The notes under the pieces: model-generated | What the model was told of the DNA's origin: nothing | Database searches by the model: none | The model's input: only the letters and a program-made list of their open reading frames with translations | Program-made: the position numbers and the translations under genes | Part shown: one piece after another, positions 18,601 to 24,916 of the stretch | Layout of the letters: every line of letters begins with the position of its first letter | Numbering within the stretch: the first letter of the stretch is position 1 | Source: Verrucomicrobiales bacterium | Lineage (GTDB): Bacteria > Verrucomicrobiota > Verrucomicrobiia > Verrucomicrobiales > DEV007 | DNA: 34,947 nt | Direction: 5' to 3' | NCBI GenBank assembly: GCA_016795385.1 | Contig: JAEUHI010000070.1 | Coordinates: forward strand, 1 to 34,947

Positions 18601-19167
18601 GCCACCCTTGCCACCGCCAAGAAGACCGTGGCCGAAGGTACCGCCGCCCTTCAGGACAAATCCACCAGCGTGCTCGAGCGCGCCCTCGCTCTCGTCTCGA
18701 GCCGTGCCGTCGCCGAGCTCCGTCAGGAGGCCATCCAGGAGACCACCGCCGCCGCCGTCGATTCCGGCATCGCCAGCGATCTCCCGGCCGATCCCGGAGC
18801 GATGCCCGAGACCAAGGTGGAGAAAATCAAGGTCGCCGCCGAAACGCTTGCCTACAAGACTCCCGAGGAAATCGGCAACGAGGTCGCCAGCCTGAAGAAC
18901 CGCCTCACCGAGCTTGAGCAATTCCTTTCCAGCACCTACGTCGAAGCGACCAAGACCAAGAGCACGGTCATGGCCGCCGACCAGGTCGCCCGGGAGACGC
19001 CCAAGGTCATCGAAGAGCGGACCAAGCTCGAGCAGGACGCTGCCCGCGAACTCGCCGAGGCCGAGGCCGAGCGCAAACGTCAGGAAGAAGCCCTCGCCGC
19101 GCAGAAGCAGCGCATCGAGGAACTCCGGGCGAAGTACCTTGCGACGCTGCCGAAGCGCGAGGGGTGA
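15664..19167 (+). CDS. Exported PSCyt1 cytochrome-like domain + WD40 repeats + long Ala-rich coiled coil
   Basis: The 1167-aa protein has an N-terminal signal (about 1-24). A cytochrome-like PSCyt1 domain follows (about 32-120) with C44-V-N-C47-H48 and a distal MPPKG near 97. A WD40 propeller covers about residues 155-460; recognisable blades include VIKLWDTVKGEQ, GGLYVWEAATG, GQVILWEMNNG, KTVKVWKGDG and GNIKAWDAESG. The remaining 700 residues are a charged, extremely Ala-rich coiled coil (richest about 580-910, with long runs of Ala-Ala-Ala/Lys/Glu/Asp), ending in a KRQEEALAAQKQRIEELRAKY helix. Such PSCyt1-WD40 proteins occur in Verrucomicrobia and Planctomycetes next to DUF1501/1549/1553 genes, as here. 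The coiled coil would reach far across the periplasm or cell surface. Role is unknown; redox sensing, scaffolding or substrate handling are guesses. A terminator follows. Confidence 0.93.
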   Translation: MKNSPHFAAVLLTTFGAAPTLFGADDAPKKTFADDVFPILEAKCVNCHNTDEAKGGLDLASYATTLAGGSGGAVVVSEDPKTSRLFTLSAHIEEPIMPPKGTKMTEAELKVVSDWIAGGLLETKNSKAKKSDKPKLDLTSVSATGKPEGPPPMPEHLILEPSVVTPRPNAVPALAHSPWAPILAVAGQKQILLYHSGDFDLLGVLPYPEGFPQTLNFSPNGAYLFCGGGRAGKSGNVVAWDIKTGERVIEVGKEFDIVLGADVSPDLKHAVMGGPGRVIKLWDTVKGEQVNAVKKHTDWLLSAAYSPDGVIYATGDRNGGLYVWEAATGYEFYTLKGHTLAVTDLDWRMDGNVLASSSEDGQVILWEMNNGSQVKKWAAHGGGVQAVEFAPNGNLVTVGRDKTVKVWKGDGTAIKTINASDDVVLSVAFSEDSKRVFSGDIFGNIKAWDAESGAELARIDPNPPPIDQQLAYSEKRIGELTGQLPKLEEGVKAVSAELAAARAALAEVEKVITTSTQTRDAQKAQVAKLDGSIKALAPQVEKLQQEANAKNAAVKSLTDALNQATASLKPQQDEATRLVAEAAKRATEHQAAKAALDAAKAEAAKPALTTEQKPQHDTLAAAHAAAAKAREAADAAVAAKTGEQGTAAAQLAEAQKVSTAAAANATQAKASADGAQKALADASTAKTQADAALAAASANGQTPDPALVQARDAAAARVAEATKAQQAAAAALTAAEGTRNQAASVVKQIEAKAAATTAALAAAKQDQAAKADALAKADAAFKPLRDAAAAGAARVQKAQADVTAKTTALATAEKATAAAKTAADQANAKVAATNAAIAKGKTDLAAAQTAATAAGTALAAKQKELNDARTQLAAAQAEAKKAEDALAAATKQKEGAAAKVTAVVAKEAETKKSIEQAKSELASTQFLQRKWQAAAINLTAHKESENLDDMTAKLGDMMEEETVAKQEAETAAKARAEAEATLATAKKTVAEGTAALQDKSTSVLERALALVSSRAVAELRQEAIQETTAAAVDSGIASDLPADPGAMPETKVEKIKVAAETLAYKTPEEIGNEVASLKNRLTELEQFLSSTYVEATKTKSTVMAADQVARETPKVIEERTKLEQDAARELAEAEAERKRQEEALAAQKQRIEELRAKYLATLPKREG

Positions 19168-19195
19168 TCTTCACCCTATCTTCGTTTTCACTTCG

Positions 19196-19225
19196 AAAAA
19201 CGCCGCTTCCATGCGGCGTTTTTTT
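19196..19225. terminator. Bidirectional rho-independent terminator
   Basis: The hairpin aaaaacgccgc / gcggcgttttt (19196-19206 and 19213-19223, loop ttccat) is flanked by an A-run on the left and seven T on the right, so it can stop transcripts from both directions. It lies 28 bases after the WD40 gene stop and 29 bases after the end of the convergent Gfo/Idh/MocA gene. Confidence 0.92.
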
Positions 19226-19254
19226 GCGCCGGAACCAAAAGAGTCCGACCGGGA

Positions 19255-20574
19255 TCACACCCCTTTCGGCGTCGCCCAGTGCTCCCGGTAGTCGCGGCGC
19301 AGCCCCTTCGAAGCCTCCGCATCACCGGAAAAGGTCTCCGCGACCGGATCAAAATGGAGCACCCTTCCCGTCTTCCACGCGAGATTGCCGAGATGGCAGA
19401 GCGAGGAGGAATAGTGGTTTGTCAGGATCCCGGCGTGGAGATCCTCCGCCTTACCCTCGCCGCGCACGACGCGCAGGAAATCCTCGTGGTGACCGGCGAG
19501 ATCGACCCCGTCGGAGGCGATCGTTTCGATGAGCTGGTTTTTCGGTCCGAAGATCTGCCAGCCCTTCGCCTTGCCACCGATCACGTAGCCATCGGTCCCA
19601 TACCAGGCGCAGCCGTTTTCATGGCCTTCCTGCACATAGGGACTCCAGATGCGCTGTTCGAAGACGAGCTGCTTCGCCTTCTTCCCGGGTTCGTGGTATT
19701 CGAAGCCGCAGTAGAGCGTGTCGGGCCATTGCTGGTCGTCCTCGAAAAAGAGTTTGCCGCCCATCGCGTGGATCACGTCAGGATGGCGCTCCACGCCCAG
19801 TCCCCAGCGCGCGATGTCGATGTCGTGGACACCGTCGTTGCCGAAGTCGCCCGCTCCGAAATGGAAGAACCAGCGCCAGTGCGCGGGATGGTAGGTTTTT
19901 TTGAAGGGCACCTCCGGCACCGGACCGAGCCAGAGATCATAATCGAGCGAGGCAGGCGGTGCCGAATCCGGCTGCACGCCGTGATCGGCGCGTTTCTGGC
20001 TGTTCCACGCCTTCGCCACGAGGATCTCGCCGATCACGCCCGCGCGGAGTTTTGCGATCACCGTCCGCACATGACCCGTGCTGCGGCTCTGCGTGCCGAC
20101 CTGGATCGCGACGCCGTTCCGCGCCGCCGCTTCGATGAGGAGACGACCCTCGCGCACATTGTGGGAACAAGGCTTCTCGACGTAGACGTGTTTGCCCGCA
20201 TCCGCCGCGAGGATCGCGCCGGGGGCGTGCCAATGATCGGGCGTGGCCATGAAGCAGGCCTGCACTCCGTCGTCATCGAGCGCCCGCCGCAGATCCTGCG
20301 CGACCTGCGGCTTTTGACCGGTCGTTTCCCCCACCGTCTTCGCCGCGGCGGCGGCTCGGTCTTGGTCCGTGTCGATGATCCAGCGGAAATCGACGTCCTT
20401 CCGCTGGCAGAGGGTGCGGACGTGATTCGATCCCATCCCGCCCGTGCCGATCACGGCGAGGCTGATGCGATCGGAGGCGGCCCGCACCGCCGGACTCCAC
20501 GCGAGCCCGGCGGCGGCGACGGAGGCGGTTTTCAAAAACTGGCGGCGGTCACGGGGGGAGCGGGGCGTGTTCAT
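19255..20574 (-). CDS. Gfo/Idh/MocA family oxidoreductase, Tat-exported
   Basis: The 439-aa protein starts at ATG 20574 (an in-frame TTG at 20586 is less likely). A twin-arginine signal is present: DRRQFLKTASVAAAGLAW at about 9-26. The Rossmann nucleotide-binding motif AVIGTGGMGSNH lies at about 40-51, the family's EKP motif at 133-135 (VEKPCSHN), and a GDFGNDGVHDIDIARW segment lies in the C-terminal domain. These are NAD(P)-dependent dehydrogenases acting mainly on sugars. Tat-exported versions are very common in Planctomycetes and Verrucomicrobia and are exported with bound cofactor. It lies 94 bases downstream of the sulfatase on the same strand, which suggests joint action on a sulfated sugar, but that is inference. 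The precise substrate cannot be read from sequence. Confidence 0.93.
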   Translation of the reverse strand: MNTPRSPRDRRQFLKTASVAAAGLAWSPAVRAASDRISLAVIGTGGMGSNHVRTLCQRKDVDFRWIIDTDQDRAAAAAKTVGETTGQKPQVAQDLRRALDDDGVQACFMATPDHWHAPGAILAADAGKHVYVEKPCSHNVREGRLLIEAAARNGVAIQVGTQSRSTGHVRTVIAKLRAGVIGEILVAKAWNSQKRADHGVQPDSAPPASLDYDLWLGPVPEVPFKKTYHPAHWRWFFHFGAGDFGNDGVHDIDIARWGLGVERHPDVIHAMGGKLFFEDDQQWPDTLYCGFEYHEPGKKAKQLVFEQRIWSPYVQEGHENGCAWYGTDGYVIGGKAKGWQIFGPKNQLIETIASDGVDLAGHHEDFLRVVRGEGKAEDLHAGILTNHYSSSLCHLGNLAWKTGRVLHFDPVAETFSGDAEASKGLRRDYREHWATPKGV

Positions 20575-20668
20575 GGGCGACAACATCGATTCCGCGATGG
20601 TGCCCGATCGCTTCCCGACCCGTCAATCCCCCGCCGGGACGCATTGCGGCCAGCGGGTCGACCACCCG

Positions 20669-22525
20669 CTACTCTGCCGGTGAGCCCTTTTCTCCCGTGA
20701 GATGCTTCAACAAGCTGCCCGCGTAGCCATCGACCCGCGGTGCCGGCTTCCCGGGCTTGCGCGGCAATTGACGGATCGCCTCCATTCGCGGAGCGGCGGC
20801 TTCGTCGAGGTAATCGAGCGCGTTCAAGGCGAGGATGGCCTCGAAGACATTCCCCTTTTCCTGGTCCGCCCGGGCGAGCAGCAGATCGAGGGCCTTTTCC
20901 CGGTCCGCCTCCGTCCCGAAACGCCCCAGCGATTCCGCGGCGACGATGGCCACGCTGCCGCAATCATCACCGAGCGCTTCGCGCAGCGCCGCCGCGCCCG
21001 CCTCGAAGCCCGCCTGGCCGTGGATCAGCAATCCCGTCGCTCCCCAGTAGCGCACGCCGGAATCGGGACTCCCTAACAAAGCCACAATCACGGGGAGGTC
21101 CGCGACCTTCCGCGAACTCGCGAGCCTCGAGGCGGTGAAGACCGCGTCGAAGTCATATTTCGCCGAACCCCGTGCCACTTCATAGGGCGTCGAGCCGGCG
21201 GCACGCGCGTGGATCTCCTCCTCGGGGAGGAAGCCGATGTCGCGGATCTGATGTTCCCACGATTCGTGCGCTCCGCGCAATTTCGCCAGCACCTCGGCAT
21301 ACTCCGGCGCCTCGACGAGATTCACCACCTCGTCGCGGTCGTTCAGCAGATCGTAGAGTTCCTCCGCCGGCTTCTCCTCCCAGAAATGCGACTGGTCTTG
21401 ATTCAGCTTGCCTTCATCGAACAAACCCCGCCACACCCGCGTCGTCGGAGTCTGGAACATGTAATCGATGTATTGACCGTAGATCCGGTGGGGCAGGTAT
21501 TGCCTGAGATACACGAAACGGCCGTCCGTGACCGAACGCACCAGGTCGATCCGTTCGTCCATGCGACCGCGGAAGCCATAATTGAAATCGCGCCCCGGTT
21601 TCTCGAATTGCCCGGCAAAAGCGATGCCCTGCATCCACTTTTCCGGTTCGATCCCGGCGAGGCTCAGCATCGTCGGAGCGAGATCGACGAAAGAGACGAG
21701 ACGATCGCTCGTGCCGCCCACCGCGTAGTCATCCGGAGCGAGCGCCTTCCACTTCTCCGGCACATGCACGATCAGCGGCACATGCAGGCCCGAGTGATAA
21801 GGCCAGCGTTTGTTCCGCGGCATGCCGGAGCCGTGGTCGCCCCAGTAGAAGATGATCGTGTCGTCGGCGAGGCCCGCCTCTTCGATCTCGCGGAGACGGC
21901 CGCCGAGCTGCGCATCCATCATCGTGAGCCGGTCATAGTATTGCGCCCAATCCTTGCGCACCTCCGGCGTGTCGGGATGGTAGGCAGGCACCCGCACCTT
22001 CGCCGGATCGTGGATGCGGTTTTCCTCCGGAATCGCATTCCGGATCTGCGATTCGTGGGACAGGGTGGAATTGAAAACCGCGAAGAACGGCTGCCCTTCG
22101 GTCCGGTTCCGCCAGTGGGCTTTGCCGCTGCTCTCGTCCCAGACGTCGTCCGTCTTCACGAGGTTGTAATCCTCTTTCGCCGCATTCGTGCAGTAGTAGC
22201 CGGCCTCGCGCAGGTAGGCGGGGAACAGTTTCATCCCCTCCGGCAGCGTGGTCTGCGAGCGCATGTGCTCGGAGCCCGTCGAAGGCGGATAAAGCCCCGA
22301 GATCACCGTGGTGCGAGCCGGAGCACAGACCGGCGCGTTCGACCAGGCGCGTGTGTAGCGGAGACCCTTGGCCGCGAGCGCGTCAAGATTCGGTGTCGTC
22401 GCATAGGTGTCACCGTAGCAGCCGAGATGGGGGCCATTGTCCTCGGACGTGATCCAGAGAAAATTCGGACGATCCGCCGCGAACAAGGGCGTCGTGAGGA
22501 GGAGAACAGACAGGGTCCACTTCAT
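20669..22525 (-). CDS. Secreted sulfatase with C-terminal HEAT-like region
   Basis: The 618-aa protein has a signal peptide (about 1-17). It shows the sulfatase start RPNFLWITSEDNGPHLGCYG with the metal ligands D29/N30, and the formylglycine site C67-A-P-A-R71, a Cys-type C-x-P-x-R core that needs a formylglycine-generating enzyme. FYWGDHGSGMPRNKRWPYHSG near 228-248 supplies the second metal/substrate site. The catalytic part ends near residue 450. About 470-600 is an unusual helical tail with HEAT-like repeats (VIVALLGSPDSGVRYWGATGL, then ALREALGDDCGSVAIVAAESLGRFG). Sulfatases of this kind desulfate algal or host glycans in the periplasm or outside. It is the first gene of a probable two-gene unit with the Gfo/Idh/MocA gene; no regulator is adjacent. 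Confidence 0.94.
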   Translation of the reverse strand: MKWTLSVLLLTTPLFAADRPNFLWITSEDNGPHLGCYGDTYATTPNLDALAAKGLRYTRAWSNAPVCAPARTTVISGLYPPSTGSEHMRSQTTLPEGMKLFPAYLREAGYYCTNAAKEDYNLVKTDDVWDESSGKAHWRNRTEGQPFFAVFNSTLSHESQIRNAIPEENRIHDPAKVRVPAYHPDTPEVRKDWAQYYDRLTMMDAQLGGRLREIEEAGLADDTIIFYWGDHGSGMPRNKRWPYHSGLHVPLIVHVPEKWKALAPDDYAVGGTSDRLVSFVDLAPTMLSLAGIEPEKWMQGIAFAGQFEKPGRDFNYGFRGRMDERIDLVRSVTDGRFVYLRQYLPHRIYGQYIDYMFQTPTTRVWRGLFDEGKLNQDQSHFWEEKPAEELYDLLNDRDEVVNLVEAPEYAEVLAKLRGAHESWEHQIRDIGFLPEEEIHARAAGSTPYEVARGSAKYDFDAVFTASRLASSRKVADLPVIVALLGSPDSGVRYWGATGLLIHGQAGFEAGAAALREALGDDCGSVAIVAAESLGRFGTEADREKALDLLLARADQEKGNVFEAILALNALDYLDEAAAPRMEAIRQLPRKPGKPAPRVDGYAGSLLKHLTGEKGSPAE

Positions 22526-22668
22526 GAGTCGGGAGGGTTGGATGGGGGCGAACGGAAACGTTCCCCGTAAACGCCGTCCGACAAGAAAAGTTCCACCCCG
22601 ATTCGGGCCTGAGGAAGCGAAAACTGCCGCTTGAGTCGATCCGCAAGCGATGCGAATCTTGGATTTCC

Positions 22669-22740
22669 GTCCCCGTAGTTCAACGGATAGAACGAGGGTT
22701 TCCTAAACTCTAAATAGAGGTTCGATTCCTCTCGGGGACG
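22669..22740 (+). tRNA. tRNA-Arg (anticodon CCT)
   Basis: The 72-nt sequence folds into a complete cloverleaf. The acceptor is gtccccg with cggggac and discriminator g at 22740. The D-stem is gttc/gaac, the anticodon stem agggt/actct around loop ttcctaa (anticodon CCT, codon AGG), the variable loop aaat, and the T-stem agagg/cctct around ttcgatt. CCA is not encoded. A candidate -35-like ttgagt lies at 22631 without a good -10. From the anticodon loop to its 3' end, this gene is the first unit of the tandem repeat that follows. Confidence 0.95.
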
Positions 22741-22844
22741 CGTTTCCTTGCCGTTCGTACGGAAACCCGAGGGTTTGATTCGCCGGGCGAATCTACGCCG
22801 TTTGCGCCTGCGGCGATTTGGCGAGCCGCTCTGCGGCCGTGGCG
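22700..22844 (+). repeat. Tandem repeat unit 1 (145 bp), containing the tRNA-Arg 3' half
   Basis: The unit begins exactly in the anticodon loop of the intact tRNA (ttcctaaactctaaat, 22700-22715), runs through the tRNA 3' end (22740), and continues with a 104-bp spacer rich in inverted repeats. One spacer palindrome is gattcgcc g ggcgaatc (22777-22793). Another is the gccgc tct gcggc hairpin near 22825-22837. It is followed directly by unit 2, which differs by three substitutions and one inserted base. Confidence 0.93.
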
Positions 22845-22990
22845 TTCCTAAACTCTAAATAGAGGTTCGATTCCTCTCGGGGACGCGTTTCCTTGCCGTT
22901 CGTACGGAAACCCGAGGGTTTGATTCGCGCAGCGAATCTACGCCGTTTGCGCCTGACGGCGATTTGGCGAGCCGCTCTGCGGCCGTGGCG
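22845..22990 (+). repeat. Tandem repeat unit 2 (146 bp), orphan tRNA-Arg 3' half plus spacer
   Basis: The first 41 bases (22845-22885) repeat the tRNA-Arg 3' half from anticodon loop to discriminator perfectly, but the bases before them (gtggcg) cannot form the 5' half, so this is a tRNA fragment, not a gene. The spacer matches unit 1 except for three changes confined to the loop of one palindrome (22922-22938) and an extra a at 22956, which turns gcgcctgc into gcgcctgac. Confidence 0.93.
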
Positions 22991-23031
22991 TTCCTAAACT
23001 CTAAATCCGGGTTCGATTCCCGTCAGGCGCG
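22991..23031 (+). pseudogene. Third tRNA 3' half with a different T-arm and acceptor
   Basis: The first 16 bases (22991-23006, ttcctaaactctaaat) match the other copies. After that the sequence changes to another T-arm (cgggttcgattcccg) and acceptor 3' strand (tcaggcgc plus discriminator g at 23031). The T-loop ttcgatt is canonical. No 5' anticodon-stem partner precedes it, so it is not a standard tRNA. Its acceptor strand is complementary over 9 bases to gcgcctgac at 22949-22957 in unit 2, giving an 83-nt tRNA-sized closed element. Confidence 0.75.
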
Positions 23032-23039
23032 CGGTTGCC

Positions 23040-23059
23040 GGGCGACAAGAATGTCGCCC
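23040..23059. terminator. Stem-loop after the tRNA-like array and downstream of the PspA gene
   Basis: A perfect 8-bp stem gggcgaca / tgtcgccc with loop agaa lies between the array and the stop of the convergent PspA gene (23085). There is no T-run on either side, so it is a weak terminator candidate at best; it could also be an RNA-processing hairpin. Confidence 0.4.
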
Positions 23060-23084
23060 CTCCTTGGATTGCAATGCCCCACCC

Positions 23085-23822
23085 TCACATCGCCTTCTCT
23101 TCCTGCGCGGGCGGAGCTTCCGTGGCTCCGGTGCTTTCCCCTTCGATGACAATGCCCGCCTGGGCGGCGAAGTCGGCGAGGGCGAGCTCTTCCAGCGCGG
23201 CGCGTTCCGTCTCCATGCGATCGAGGTCGCTGGTGTCGATGCTGTCCTTGGCGACGCGGGCACGACCTTTGGCGCGATCCTTCTCCTCGCGGACCATGGT
23301 CTCGAGACGATTGAGGGTGTCGCCGGCTCCGCCGATCTCGTTGATCATGCCGGCGGCCATTTCATTGAGTTCGGCGGTGGCCTTGGCGATGCGTGTCTGA
23401 TCGATGTCGCGGGCGAGGGCCTCGATCTTGTCCTGCGCGGCCTTCACGGCGACTTCGCGGGCGTTCTTGAGTTCGGTGTAAGTCTTCTCGGCGTCCTGCA
23501 ACTCCGCGACGTTTTCGGCATGCCCTTCCTTGATCTGCTGGAGACGCAGGGCGTATTCGCCGGCGAGCTTGCGATTCCCCGCCTTGAGGTGGGCGGAGGC
23601 TTTGGCGGTGAGTTCATTGATCTCCTTCTCCTCGCGCTTCACCTGGCTCATGAGCTTTTCGCAGAGGGCGGCATGGGCGGCGAGTCCCTTGTTGTATTCG
23701 GAGATCTGCTTGCGCAGGTTTTCGCGCTCGACTTCGAGGAGGGCTTCCGGATTTTTCTTCTCAAGATCGGAAACGAAGAGTCCGAAAAAGCCGCGGATGA
23801 GATTGCCAAGTCGTCTGAACAT
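23085..23822 (-). CDS. pspA: PspA/IM30 (Vipp1) family protein
   Basis: The 245-aa protein starts at ATG 23822 with the typical amphipathic N-terminus (MFRRLGNLIRGFFGLF). Long charged heptad-rich helices follow: KKNPEALLEVERENLRKQISEYNKG, then REEKEINELTAKASAHLKAGNRKLAGEYALRLQQIKEG, then KTYTELKNAREVAVKAAQDKIEALARDIDQTRIAKATAELNEMA, abbreviated here to their beginnings and ends by position (about 24-155). This is the ESCRT-III-like PspA fold, which polymerises on stressed inner membranes. The C-terminal 60 residues are more variable, ending in an acidic Ala/Pro/Glu tail. It is transcribed away from the four-gene membrane operon at 23960-27169, which may be functionally linked to membrane stress. 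The start has no Shine-Dalgarno motif. Confidence 0.9.
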   Translation of the reverse strand: MFRRLGNLIRGFFGLFVSDLEKKNPEALLEVERENLRKQISEYNKGLAAHAALCEKLMSQVKREEKEINELTAKASAHLKAGNRKLAGEYALRLQQIKEGHAENVAELQDAEKTYTELKNAREVAVKAAQDKIEALARDIDQTRIAKATAELNEMAAGMINEIGGAGDTLNRLETMVREEKDRAKGRARVAKDSIDTSDLDRMETERAALEELALADFAAQAGIVIEGESTGATEAPPAQEEKAM

Positions 23823-23959
23823 GGCGCTAGTTTGCACCGGGATGCCCGGGGCGAAAAGATGAATTTTCGACCGATTTCGAAGCCCGGAGTCCTCCCCGGC
23901 TGCCCCTGATTCCGATCTTGCGGGAAAATCGCGATTCCGATACAGTTCGGCCCCAACCC

Positions 23960-24916
23960 ATGAAACCCGCCGCCTCTCTCGTCCTTCTCTTTTCCCTTGG
24001 CTGCTCCCTCGGCCTCGCCCAGGATGCCCCTGCCCCCGCTCCGGAGGCCGCCGCCGAGGCGGGGACCAACAATCTGCCACCGGATCCCTTCGGCGAAATC
24101 GGCGAGATCGAAAAGGCCCCCGATTTCACCCTTCCCGTGGACCGTACGCGCGGATCGTTCATGCTCGACGCGAAGGACGGCACCTACGTGCCGGGCAGCC
24201 ACTTCGCGAACTGGGTCTGGACCCTGAAGGCGGAGCGCTGGGGCAATTTCTACGCGGGACTCGTCTACGACTCGCTCCGTCCCAAGCTGGGCGTGCAGCT
24301 GAAGATCGGCGACGCGGCAGTGCTGAAGGGCTACGCGCCGCGCACGAATCCCATTGCCAATGACGAGCCGATGGTGATCGGAGCGGTCTATCTCCCGAAA
24401 ACGGGTGAATACCCGGTGTCGTTGCTGACGGGCGACCAATCGAACGTACCCGCTTTCAATGTGCGCGGAATCCGCTTCAGCCCCGCTCCAGAGTCGGAGC
24501 CCCATGGCCAATCGATCGACGGAATGATCGAACTCGAGGCGAAGACGGCCACGACATACGCCGAGGCGCTGCGCTATGAGCCGAAGCCGGAGAAGAATTG
24601 CCTCGGCTTCTGGAAACACAAGGAGGACTGGGCCGAGTGGGTCTTTGATGTCTCGGTGCCCGGTAAGTTCGAGGTTGTGCTGCACTACGGCAGCGGTGCC
24701 GGCGAAGTGGGCAACCGGGCCGCCGTCCTCGTGAACGAACACACTTTCGAATTCGATATCGCGGATACGGGAGGCTACCAGAATTGGAAGGAGCTGAAGC
24801 TCGGCACGGTGGAGTTGAAGACGAAAGGCGAAAACAAACTTGCGATCGTCCCCCTCGCCTTGAAGGGGGCGGCGCTGATGGACGTGCAAAAGGTGGTCTT
24901 GCACCCTGTCAAATGA
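23960..24916 (+). CDS. Exported protein with C-terminal carbohydrate-binding-like beta domain
   Basis: The 318-aa protein has a signal peptide (about 1-21, hydrophobic SLVLLFSLGCSLGLAQ). A Cys follows Ser-Leu-Gly at residue 16, but the site lacks the Leu/Val/Ile of a good lipobox, so a lipoprotein is only possible. The mature part has a Pro/Ala/Glu linker, a beta-rich middle (about 60-180) and a C-terminal domain (about 190-318). There EDWAEWVFDVSVPGKFEVVLHYGSG and GGYQNWKELKLGTVELKTKGENKL match the pattern of galactose-binding-like/CBM6-type modules common in Verrucomicrobia. No catalytic domain is visible. The frame extends 14 codons upstream to 23918, but ATG 23960 places the signal correctly. 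Its stop overlaps the next start (ATGA), so it is translationally coupled to the membrane protein. Confidence 0.82.
   Translation: MKPAASLVLLFSLGCSLGLAQDAPAPAPEAAAEAGTNNLPPDPFGEIGEIEKAPDFTLPVDRTRGSFMLDAKDGTYVPGSHFANWVWTLKAERWGNFYAGLVYDSLRPKLGVQLKIGDAAVLKGYAPRTNPIANDEPMVIGAVYLPKTGEYPVSLLTGDQSNVPAFNVRGIRFSPAPESEPHGQSIDGMIELEAKTATTYAEALRYEPKPEKNCLGFWKHKEDWAEWVFDVSVPGKFEVVLHYGSGAGEVGNRAAVLVNEHTFEFDIADTGGYQNWKELKLGTVELKTKGENKLAIVPLALKGAALMDVQKVVLHPVK

Noticed and set aside
15910..18921. 1003-codon Gly-rich open frame on the minus strand opposite the WD40/coiled-coil gene
   Set aside because: The Gly runs are the antisense reading of Ala codons; no domains or sensible start.
22845..22885. A second functional tRNA-Arg
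   Set aside because: The bases upstream cannot form the 5' acceptor, D-arm or 5' anticodon stem; only the 3' half is present.
22700..23006. CRISPR array
   Set aside because: Only two full units, spaced directly with no unique spacers, and the repeated core is a tRNA 3' half.
22949..23031. Selenocysteine tRNA or a tRNA with a group I intron
   Set aside because: There is no TCA anticodon or long variable arm, and the inserted stretch is far too short for a group I intron.
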